This document shows positions 1 through 5,688 of a DNA stretch of 10,151 nucleotides, in pieces (positions within the stretch are counted from its first letter, which is position 1; each line of letters begins with the position of its first letter). The position numbers were made by a program, and so were the translations under genes. The stretch spans positions 1 to 10,151 of the forward strand of contig DASQTB010000126.1 in the NCBI GenBank assembly GCA_035642095.1, in the 5' to 3' direction. Below the pieces are notes generated by a model, which saw only the letters and a list, made by a program, of their open reading frames with translations, was not told the origin of the DNA and searched no databases. The stretch is from DASQTB01 sp035642095. GTDB taxonomy: Bacteria; Actinomycetota; UBA4738; CALAEC01.

Positions 1-520
1 GTCTTCGGGCCTCCAGCGCAAGGGCGAGTACGCCTCGATCGGTCGGTTCCCGGTGGCTCCAGGAGGAGGGAGAGGTCCGGGAGAGCCGCTTAGCAGTATG
101 CGGCCGCCGGCCGTCCCCGAGTCCTCCGCCCCAGGTGCTCACCGAGGACCAGCTCCGGGCGCTCATCAAAGCGGCGGCGAAGGATTCCACGTTCTAGTCG
201 CCGGGACGAGCCCGTGATCAGGACGTTCATCGATACCGGGGCCAGGCTTCAGGAGGTTGCCGCTCTCACTACCGATGATGTGCCTTGACTCCCGGGTAGC
301 GCGGTCGTGGGGAGGTCGCCGGGCGCGGTTCAACCCGATCGGTTCCAAGACTGTCCGGGCGCACGGCTCCGGATCGCCCGTCGTGCTGGCTCGAACTCCG
401 GCACGCGCTGAGGTCAGCCGTACCTATCCGGTCTCCTGACCGATCTGCACTACGGGGGCCAGCGCCTCACCGGAGGAGGGGACCTTCGCCATAGTTCTCC
501 GGGATGAGCCCGGTCCCTGC
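1..520 (+). pseudogene. decayed tyrosine recombinase / phage-type integrase, 5' end outside window
   Basis: Fragments of one integrase appear in the expected order but in changing frames. A core-binding-domain end (YASIGRF then WLQEEGEVRES) lies about 34-86. MRPPAVPES follows at 98-124, VLTEDQLRALIKAAA at 135-179 ending in a stop at 195, RDEPVIRTFIDTGARLQEVA at 202-261 ending in a stop at 286, LDSRVARSWGGRRARFNPIG at about 284-346, and YGGQRLTGGG at 451-480. The linker-then-catalytic-domain order and the DTGARLQE motif, which carries the first catalytic arginine, are typical of actinobacterial site-specific integrases. The C-terminal HxxR box and the nucleophilic tyrosine are not recognisable. 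At least five frame changes and two stops make it non-functional. It is probably the remnant of an integrated element. The 3' limit is approximate, and start and end positions of the fragments are read by eye. Confidence 0.8.
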
Positions 521-1164
521 TGGCCCCCCACTTAGACGGAGCCCCGACCATTGAAGTGTGGCCGCGCCCCGTGGCTTACGACTTGCCCCATCTTCCGACC
601 CGAAGAGCTTCGAGCTCCCGATGGCCGCCGGCCCCGCTACTGCCTCCACCGCCGCAGCCCGGAAGCTGTCGAACCGCCTGAAAGGCCTGTACCTCGTGCT
701 ACCGGGCCAAGCCGCGCTCAGCCTTTCCACCGAGGGGACGGGTTGGCTGCGGCTCTCCGTGGAGACTGCCGAGCATCGGTCGGGCGGCTAGAAGCCGGGG
801 GCATGAAAGTGATGGCCCCGAAGAGGGAACCCTTGAAGCGGTGCTGGGCAAGTGGCTCGAGCTCCGGAAGCGCTTGTGGGCACGGAAGATCGGGCTCGGC
901 ACCGGGTTTGGAGAGCTGGCGGATGTGCGGTTACGGCTCGCCGCCGAAATCATCCGAGACTTGGAGGCCCAGTTCGGTCCCCCTATGGAGCGATGTTTGA
1001 ACTCACTAGGCCCGTTTGCTCGGGGTTGGCCTGCGATTCGGGAACGACGCACAGCGCAGAGCGGAGGCTTGTCCACAGTCACCCGGGCTACGTTCCCACG
1101 ACTCAAACGGCACACTTTGGATCACTGTCGACGCGGTCCGTCCGCGCAGCGGAGCGGTCCCGCG
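521..1164 (+). other. degenerate intergenic region with broken coding-like stretches
   Basis: No intact gene is supported here. Two forward-frame stretches have the G/C-rich third positions of real genes but no plausible start. One runs about 558-791 and includes KLSNRLKGLYLVLPG and LRLSVETAEHRSGG before a stop at 789. The other runs about 823-1010 and includes AVLGKWLELRKRLW and LRLAAEIIRDLEAQFG, with a frame change suspected near 990. The second is helical and charged and loosely recalls the C-terminal part of phage terminase small subunits, but this is only a resemblance. The opposite-strand frames are rich in Arg, Ser and Pro, as expected of shadows. The simplest reading is continued decay of the element that carried the integrase at 1-520. 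I found no tRNA, attachment site or terminator. Confidence 0.5.
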
Positions 1165-1194
1165 TTGACGGGATGCCGCTCGCAAGCGTAGGGT
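1165..1194 (+). promoter_or_regulatory. candidate SigA-type promoter of the HU gene
   Basis: TTGACG (1165-1170) and TAGGGT (1189-1194) are separated by 18 bases and lie just upstream of the HU start at 1211. The expected transcription start is about 1201-1202, so the leader would be only about ten bases and would barely include the GAGG ribosome-binding motif at 1201-1204. The match is good for an actinobacterial housekeeping promoter but rests on sequence alone. Confidence 0.4.
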
Positions 1195-1210
1195 CCCCTC
1201 GAGGCGGGGG

Positions 1211-1537
1211 ATGAACAAAGGCACGCTCGTGGCCGAGGTCGCCCGGCGGACCGACCTCCAACCGGCCTCCGTGGCCAGGGTCGTCGACGCCCTCCTGGAT
1301 GTCGTCCGCGAGCGGGTCGTCCGAGGGGAGCGGGTCGTGCTCTCGGGGTTCGGCACCTTCGAGCGGGTCCGTCGGAACCCGAGAACGGGACGGAATCCCC
1401 ACACGGGGGACGCCGTGCGGATCCCGGCCAGGAACATGCCCGCGTTCCGCCCGGGGGCCGCGTTCAGACAGTCAGTGGCGGTCAGGCGTCGCACCACCGT
1501 CAGGAAGACGATCCGCCGGACCGGAAGGCGCCGCTGA
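1211..1537 (+). CDS. hup: HU-family nucleoid DNA-binding protein
   Basis: A 108-residue protein of the HU/IHF family, which binds and bends DNA as a dimer to compact the nucleoid. Residues 1-45 form the helical dimerisation part. The signature GFGTFERVRRNPRTGRNP spans residues 46-63, with RNP at the tip of the DNA-embracing arm, followed by IPARNMPAFRPG at 71-82. The family core is about 90 residues. Here it is followed by a short basic tail (RRRTTVRKTIRRTGRRR), a small version of the lysine/arginine-rich tails known in actinobacterial HU proteins. The ATG at 1211 has GAGG six bases upstream. The gene is the first intact one after the decayed integrase region and converges on the cold-shock-like gene with only four bases between the stop codons. 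Confidence 0.93.
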   Translation: MNKGTLVAEVARRTDLQPASVARVVDALLDVVRERVVRGERVVLSGFGTFERVRRNPRTGRNPHTGDAVRIPARNMPAFRPGAAFRQSVAVRRRTTVRKTIRRTGRRR

Positions 1538-1541
1538 GCGG

Positions 1542-1751
1542 TCAGTCGAACGTGACGATGCGGAGCGTCCGGGCGACCTTCTGGCCACTCTCGTCGGCGA
1601 CGTCGAACTTCACCCGCTGCCCGATCCTGAGATAACGGATGCCGGCCCCCTCGACCGAGCCCGGGTCGATGGCGATCTCCTCCCGCGCGTCGGTCAGGAG
1701 CGAGCCGGTTCGGGTCTCCAGGTCATAGTTCTTGATCGTCCCCTGTGGCAT
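1542..1751 (-). CDS. small cold-shock-domain-like protein
   Basis: A 69-residue protein starting MPQGTIKNYDLETRTGSLL and ending RIVTFD. The opening resembles the first strands of the CspA OB fold (G-x-I/V-K-x-[FY]-[ND]...GFG), and the middle LRIGQRVKFDV matches the 'vGq.V.Fdv' strand of cold-shock proteins, so a single-stranded nucleic-acid-binding role is likely but inferred. The canonical aromatic RNP1 motif is weakened (TGSLL in place of GFGFI). The ATG at 1751 is preceded by GGGAG. It follows cofC after only two bases and is probably cotranscribed and translationally coupled with it. The reading frame stays open far upstream to 2621, but that part overlaps cofC in another frame and is a shadow. 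It was not matched to a named family beyond the fold. Confidence 0.75.
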   Translation of the reverse strand: MPQGTIKNYDLETRTGSLLTDAREEIAIDPGSVEGAGIRYLRIGQRVKFDVADESGQKVARTLRIVTFD

Positions 1752-1753
1752 GG

Positions 1754-2404
1754 CTAGCTCCCGGATTCGGCGAGGACCGTGAGTCTCTCCGCCAGGCCCA
1801 TCTCCAGGCAAATGGCCCGGGTCCGCCGCCGGCCGCCTCGGGCCAGAACCTCCGGCACGTCTTGGGGCCGATCCAGGTCGTAGGCGAGCTCGGGGGCGGC
1901 CACCTGGGCGAACGGGATCCCCCGGAACTCCGCCGCGTCTCGATGCTTCCTGAAGGACCGCGTGCCGAAGCGGGCCTGGATCACGTCGGGTGGACGGCGA
2001 AGGAGCACGTTCGTCCCGCCGTCGGATGCCGAGGGGGCGGCGACTACCGGACCGATGGTCTGGAGGAGCCGACCCAGCGCGTCGCTCGAGAGCAGCGGCA
2101 GATCGCCGAGCACGACCGCCAGGGCATCCGCCCCGGCGGCCGTCTGCTCGATCTGGTGGACGGCCGCCAAGAGCCCCGGCTGATCCTCCACCACGGGCCG
2201 GGCCCGGCGTCGGGCGGAGACCTCCAGGACCGCCTCGTCTGGGGAGATGACCCAGGTGTGCCAGCCCGGCTGGGCCAGGCACGAGTCGAGGACGTCCTCC
2301 AGCATGGCCAGCGTCAGGGCGGCCCGCTCCAGCGGCGAGAGGACGCCCGAGAGCCGGCCCTTGGCCCGCTCGAGGGACTTTACCGGTACGGCGATAACCC
2401 GCAT
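1754..2404 (-). CDS. fbiD: CofC/FbiD-type guanylyltransferase of coenzyme F420 synthesis
   Basis: A 216-residue nucleotidyltransferase. In actinobacteria the family transfers GMP from GTP to phosphoenolpyruvate (FbiD); in archaea it uses 2-phospho-L-lactate (CofC). The product is the activated side chain that FbiA/CofD joins to the deazaflavin Fo. Visible motifs are VPVKSLERAKGRLS (residues 6-19, nucleotide binding), VVLGDLPLL (97-105, metal-binding aspartate), DGGTNVL (128-134), FGTRSFRKH (146-154) and AYDLDRPQD (174-182). Length is normal. The ATG at 2404 lacks a Shine-Dalgarno but has TAGCAT nine bases upstream, suggesting a leaderless mRNA. No fbiA, fbiB or fbiC lies in the window, so the rest of the pathway must be elsewhere. 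It precedes a cold-shock-like gene by two bases. The substrate (PEP) is inferred from lineage. Confidence 0.92.
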   Translation of the reverse strand: MRVIAVPVKSLERAKGRLSGVLSPLERAALTLAMLEDVLDSCLAQPGWHTWVISPDEAVLEVSARRRARPVVEDQPGLLAAVHQIEQTAAGADALAVVLGDLPLLSSDALGRLLQTIGPVVAAPSASDGGTNVLLRRPPDVIQARFGTRSFRKHRDAAEFRGIPFAQVAAPELAYDLDRPQDVPEVLARGGRRRTRAICLEMGLAERLTVLAESGS

Positions 2405-2413
2405 GGGGGAGCA

Positions 2414-2419
2414 ATGCTA
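2414..2419 (-). promoter_or_regulatory. candidate -10 box for leaderless cofC/fbiD mRNA
   Basis: On the minus strand TAGCAT (2419 down to 2414) is followed by nine bases (TGCTCCCCC) and then the ATG at 2404. There is no purine-rich ribosome-binding site in that gap. A TANNNT box at this distance is the usual sign of a transcript starting at or within two bases of the start codon in actinobacteria. No clear -35 hexamer is visible. Confidence 0.45.
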
Positions 2420-2469
2420 CGCCGAGGAGGCCCCGGAGACACGCACCTCGGCCGAAGGTGGCCCCGGGG

Positions 2470-2475
2470 TACGAT
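2470..2475 (+). promoter_or_regulatory. candidate -10 box for leaderless acyltransferase mRNA
   Basis: TACGAT (2470-2475) is followed by nine bases (TGGCGGGCC) and the GTG at 2485. The geometry is the same as that of the divergent cofC gene. There is no Shine-Dalgarno before either candidate GTG. The box supports 2485 rather than 2458 as the start, because a transcript initiating near 2482-2485 could not include 2458. Confidence 0.45.
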
Positions 2476-2484
2476 TGGCGGGCC

Positions 2485-3156
2485 GTGCCCCGGTTTGAAC
2501 CCTGGTACTCGTTCGCCAAGAACGTGCTCCGGCCGCCGATCTGGCTGTGGTTCGAGTGGCGCTTCGAGGGCTTCGAGCACATCCCCGGCGAGGGCCCGGC
2601 GCTGGTGGCCTGCAACCACATCTCCTACTTCGACCCTCTGGCCCATGGCTATTTCCTGGTCAAGGCGGGCCGACGGCCACGGTTCCTGGCCAAAACCGAG
2701 CTGTTCCGGAACCCCATCACCGGACCCGTGCTCCGAGGCGCGAGGCAGATCCCGGTGCGCCGAGGCTCAGGCGCCCGGGCGCCGGTGGGGTTCGGGGCGA
2801 GGGCCCTCCGAGAGGGAGAGCTCGTGGTGGTGTATCCGGAGGCGACCGTCACTACGAACCCCGACTCATCGCCGATGCGGGGCAAGAGCGGGATCGCGCG
2901 GTTGACGCTCGCTGCCAGCGTCCCGGTGATCCCGCTGGCGGTGTGGGGGTCCGCTCCGGTGTGGCGGCGAGGCCACCGTGACTTGAGGTACGGCCGCCCG
3001 ATCTGGGTCAAGGCCGGTCCGCCCCTCGACTTCTCCGAGCACGAGGAAGGCCGGGAGGATCCTGCGGTCCTCCGCCGGGTCACCGGCGAGGTCATGGGCC
3101 AGCTGTCGCTCTTGGTGGACGACCTCCGCGCCCGCTACCCGAAGCGATGGTCCTGA
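2485..3156 (+). CDS. PlsC-family 1-acyl-glycerol-3-phosphate acyltransferase
   Basis: A 223-residue membrane-associated acyltransferase that probably adds the second acyl chain to lysophosphatidic acid in phospholipid synthesis. The four family motifs are in order: NHISYFD (residues 43-49, catalytic H and D), FLAKTELFRNP (motif II), VVVYPEAT (motif III, in place of the usual FPEGT) and VIPLAVWG (motif IV). The hydrophobic stretch PPIWLWFEW near residues 17-25 could sit on the membrane. The start chosen is GTG 2485, giving MPRFEPWYSF; an in-frame GTG at 2458 would add nine residues but has no ribosome site and lies upstream of the -10 box. It overlaps the dehydratase gene by ten bases. The exact acceptor is uncertain, since actinobacteria carry several PlsC paralogues. 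Confidence 0.87.
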   Translation: MPRFEPWYSFAKNVLRPPIWLWFEWRFEGFEHIPGEGPALVACNHISYFDPLAHGYFLVKAGRRPRFLAKTELFRNPITGPVLRGARQIPVRRGSGARAPVGFGARALREGELVVVYPEATVTTNPDSSPMRGKSGIARLTLAASVPVIPLAVWGSAPVWRRGHRDLRYGRPIWVKAGPPLDFSEHEEGREDPAVLRRVTGEVMGQLSLLVDDLRARYPKRWS

Positions 3157-4169
3157 CGGAAGAGCCGAGGCGCGACGAGGGAGCGACGACCGGTGCCGTC
3201 CGCGAGCCCACCTTCGTGGATGTCCTCGCGGCTCGACGTCTGATCGAGCGGTACCTGAGCCCGACCCCGTTTTACGAATCGATGTCGCTGGGAGCCATGC
3301 TCGGCTTGCGCCTGTGGATCAAGTACGAGAACCATCAGCCGACGGTGGCGTTCAAGGTCCGAGGCACACTGAACCGCATCCTCAGCCTGTCGGAGGAGGA
3401 AGCCGGCCGTGGGGTGGTCACCGCATCGGCCGGAAACCACGGCCAGGGGGTTTGTTACGCGGCTCGACTTCGCCGGATCCGAGCCACGATCGTCGTTCCC
3501 GAGCAGGCCAACCCCGACAAGGTCGAGGCCATGCGGAATCTGGGAGCGGACGTGGTCTTCGCCGGACTCGATTTCGACCAGGCCGACAAGCGGGCCCGCC
3601 AGCTCGAAGACGAGAAGGGCTTCATCTACTTCCATGCCGCCAACGACCCCTGGATCATCGCCGGGCACGGCACGGTCGGGCTGGAGATGGTGGAGCAGGA
3701 GCCGGACCTGGACGCCCTGGTGGTGCCGGTCGGGGCCGGCGGGTTGATCTCGGGCGTGGCCCTGGCCGCCAAGACGCTCAAACCGGAGATCGAGATCCTC
3801 GGCGTCCAGGCCAAGGACTGCGCGCCGTACTTCAAGTCGAGGGAGCTCGGGCGGCTGACGGACGTCGAGTCGGCGGACACCTTCGCCGAGGGCCTGGCGT
3901 CACGCCATCCCACCCCGCTGCCGTTCGCAATGATCGACCGGCTCGTGGACGACATCATCGTCACCAGCGAGGAGGAGATGCGGCGGGCCATCGTGCTCCT
4001 CCTGGAGAAGACCCACAACCTGGCCGAGGGGGCCGGGGCGGCGGGGACGGCGGGGGTGGTGAAGCTCCACCAGCGGCTGGCCGAGAAGAAGGTGGGGACG
4101 ATCCTGTCCGGCGGCAACCTGAATCGCCATCAGTTGGAACGGGCGCTTACCGACCCTCACGCCTGGTAG
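3147..4169 (+). CDS. PLP-dependent threonine/serine dehydratase
   Basis: A 340-residue fold-type II PLP enzyme that deaminates L-threonine to 2-oxobutanoate (or serine to pyruvate). The Schiff-base lysine is K70 in VAFKVRG. The phosphate/substrate loop SAGNHGQGV spans 94-102, the PLP phosphate loop VPVGAGGLISG spans 193-203, and the C-terminal SGGNLN spans 321-326. There is no ACT regulatory domain, so it resembles the short catabolic (TdcB-like) form rather than long feedback-controlled IlvA. The lysine motif has A in place of the common S before FK. The ATG at 3147 lies inside the end of the acyltransferase gene (ten-base overlap), implying translational coupling. A close relative such as serine racemase or threo-3-hydroxyaspartate dehydratase cannot be excluded. 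Confidence 0.88.
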   Translation: MVLTEEPRRDEGATTGAVREPTFVDVLAARRLIERYLSPTPFYESMSLGAMLGLRLWIKYENHQPTVAFKVRGTLNRILSLSEEEAGRGVVTASAGNHGQGVCYAARLRRIRATIVVPEQANPDKVEAMRNLGADVVFAGLDFDQADKRARQLEDEKGFIYFHAANDPWIIAGHGTVGLEMVEQEPDLDALVVPVGAGGLISGVALAAKTLKPEIEILGVQAKDCAPYFKSRELGRLTDVESADTFAEGLASRHPTPLPFAMIDRLVDDIIVTSEEEMRRAIVLLLEKTHNLAEGAGAAGTAGVVKLHQRLAEKKVGTILSGGNLNRHQLERALTDPHAW

Positions 4170-4197
4170 GGGCCGCGAGCGTCGTCAAGCGAGCCGA

Positions 4198-5583
4198 TCA
4201 GTGTGTGTCGTCCAGCAGCTGGTCGCGTTCGGTGAGACTCACTCCTCCGAACCGGTACTCGGCCGACACGTTGTAGTCGACTTCGTCCGCGGAGGTGCCC
4301 CACGTGATCTCGAACTGAGCCTGGCCGCCCTTGGCCAGCTTGGGCACCGCGCACGTCACCAGACCGTCGGCCGAGGCCGTTGGGGTCGTGGTCAGGGAAC
4401 ACCCCGGGGACGCGCTGCCGAAGGTCGTCCCCGCAGGGACGCTCGCCGTCATCGTTCCCGCCGGGATCGGAACCTTGACGATCTTCTTCGGCACGAACAA
4501 CAGGCTGGAACCCGGGACGGCGAGGTTGTTCCGCGCTACCTCGATGTAGTCGGCCGGGCCGGTCCCGGTGCTCAGGGCGACGAGATTCTCGGGGTTGTCC
4601 GGCGTACCTCCCGGGGCGTTCGGCCCGGGATAGTCGTAGCGGATGCGCCCGTCCCTGAAGAACACGACCTGGAGGTCTCGCTCGGGCGGGTCCCTGTTGT
4701 ACTGGGCCACGTCGACCCACTGGATGGCGAACGACTGCCCGTCGGCGGCGGTCACGATGCGCACCACGCCGGGGGCATCGCCGGGGTCGGTGGCCACCGT
4801 GTCGAGCATGAGGTCGGCGAAGTAGGGCATGACGCCTCGGTAGTACTCCGCCACATCCCCGGCCGGAGGGAACCAATCGGCGAAGTAGTCCCACGCCGGC
4901 TCACCGAACTGGGCCCAGCCGTTCGTTGAGACCTGCACGCTTCCGTAGGTGACCCCACCGAACGGCACGGGGAAGGGAAGGGTGGCCTCGGTCGTCGCGT
5001 CGTCGTTACCCGTGAAGGTCAGCACGGTGGTGGCCCCGGCGAGGAAGCCTTCCGGGCTGGTGGAGGTCATCGAGTACCCCTGGGCGCCGGGGATGCCGTT
5101 CCCGATGCGGAGGGTCTCGGTGATGGTGTCCCCCGTGGCGGGCTCGTGGCCCGCGGCGTTCTGCGTGAACCCCCAGTCAAACCCGTCCGCCAGGTGGAGG
5201 GCCTCGGCGTTCTCACACGACTTGAGCCGCTCGCCACGGAGGCAGAGATCGGCCGCCCCGGCGCCGACCAGGCGGTCCCTCCCCCCTCCACCGTCGAGGG
5301 CGTCGGTGGCCCCGCCGCCCTTGGCCTTGTCCTTGCCGCCACCGGTGCAGATCAGGTCGACGCCGCCACGTCCGTTGACCACGTCGTTGCCGCCGCCGGT
5401 GACGATGACATCCTTCTTCCCCATGCCCTGGATGCGGTCCGTTCCCCCGGTGCCCTTGATGGTGGCCTGCTTGCCGAAGCACTTGCCTCCGGCCGCCGAG
5501 GCCGTTCCCGCGGGCACGACCATCAGCCCCAGTAGGGCGAGGGCTATCAGGGCGATCAGGCGCCGGTGCGGTGATGGAGCCAT
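4198..5583 (-). CDS. secreted protein with RTX-like repeats, nidogen-like domain and DUF11-like tail
   Basis: A 461-residue exported protein of unknown function. Residues 1-31 form a clear signal peptide: basic MAPSPHRR, a hydrophobic core, and a cleavage site near ASA/AGG. Residues 34-115 hold degenerate glycine/aspartate repeats (GTGGTDRIQG, GGGNDVVNGRGGVDLIC, GGGGRDRLVGAG) like hemolysin-type calcium-binding repeats. Residues 200-320 (LPFPVPFGGVTYGSVQVSTNGWAQF, then MPYFADL, then LQVVFFRDGRIRYDYPG) resemble the nidogen-like extracellular beta domain. Residues 373-431 resemble a DUF11 repeat, with C395 and C411 likely paired. No LPXTG or transmembrane anchor is visible at the C-terminus, so it is probably released or loosely cell-associated. 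The start has GGAG seven bases upstream. It converges on the dehydratase gene with 27 bases between them. Confidence 0.85.
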   Translation of the reverse strand: MAPSPHRRLIALIALALLGLMVVPAGTASAAGGKCFGKQATIKGTGGTDRIQGMGKKDVIVTGGGNDVVNGRGGVDLICTGGGKDKAKGGGATDALDGGGGRDRLVGAGAADLCLRGERLKSCENAEALHLADGFDWGFTQNAAGHEPATGDTITETLRIGNGIPGAQGYSMTSTSPEGFLAGATTVLTFTGNDDATTEATLPFPVPFGGVTYGSVQVSTNGWAQFGEPAWDYFADWFPPAGDVAEYYRGVMPYFADLMLDTVATDPGDAPGVVRIVTAADGQSFAIQWVDVAQYNRDPPERDLQVVFFRDGRIRYDYPGPNAPGGTPDNPENLVALSTGTGPADYIEVARNNLAVPGSSLLFVPKKIVKVPIPAGTMTASVPAGTTFGSASPGCSLTTTPTASADGLVTCAVPKLAKGGQAQFEITWGTSADEVDYNVSAEYRFGGVSLTERDQLLDDTH

Positions 5584-5614
5584 CGCTATTCTCCGCTCAC
5601 CCAATTGTGGCCGG

Positions 5615-5644
5615 ACTCTAAGCCCGGTCCGCCCACCGAGGCAA
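5615..5644 (-). promoter_or_regulatory. candidate promoter of the secreted RTX-like protein
   Basis: On the minus strand TTGCCT (5644-5639) and TAGAGT (5620-5615) are separated by 18 bases. A start near 5608 would give a leader of about 25 bases that includes the GGAG ribosome site at 5594-5591. This conventional layout contrasts with the leaderless pattern of the divergent PLP-enzyme gene 105 bases away. Confidence 0.45.
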
Positions 5645-5675
5645 ACCCCGATCCGCATCGTTCCCCACGGTCCGA

Positions 5676-5681
5676 TACGCT
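5676..5681 (+). promoter_or_regulatory. candidate -10 box for leaderless PLP-enzyme mRNA
   Basis: TACGCT (5676-5681) is followed by seven bases (TTCCGGC) and then the ATG at 5689. No Shine-Dalgarno fits in this gap. The spacing places the transcription start at the A of the ATG. No -35 match is evident. Confidence 0.45.
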
Positions 5682-5688
5682 TTCCGGC

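Noticed and set aside
340..349. GGTTCAACCC-like T-loop near the integrase remnant, considered as an attachment-site tRNA
   Set aside because: No cloverleaf around it; the bases encode the ARFNPIG segment of the integrase.
699..1497. Minus-strand ORFs across the decayed region and HU gene
   Set aside because: Compositions rich in Arg, Ser and Pro, no ribosome sites, and complementary to better-supported forward frames.
2458..2484. Alternative GTG start of the acyltransferase at 2458
   Set aside because: No ribosome site, and it lies upstream of the -10 box that fits a leaderless start at 2485. Not fully excluded.
2491..2504. GGTTTGAACCCTGG, which looks like a tRNA T-arm
   Set aside because: No acceptor, D or anticodon arms can be built around it and it encodes RFEPW of the acyltransferase.
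1752..2621. Upstream extension of the cold-shock-like ORF to 2621
   Set aside because: It overlaps cofC/fbiD in another frame with low-complexity Arg/Gly/Pro composition; the ATG at 1751 gives a normal-length protein with a ribosome site.
5240..5480. Short repeated GC-rich units within the RTX-like gene, considered as a DNA repeat or CRISPR-like array
   Set aside because: The units vary in sequence and length and follow the codon pattern of Gly/Asp protein repeats; there are no constant repeats with unique spacers.
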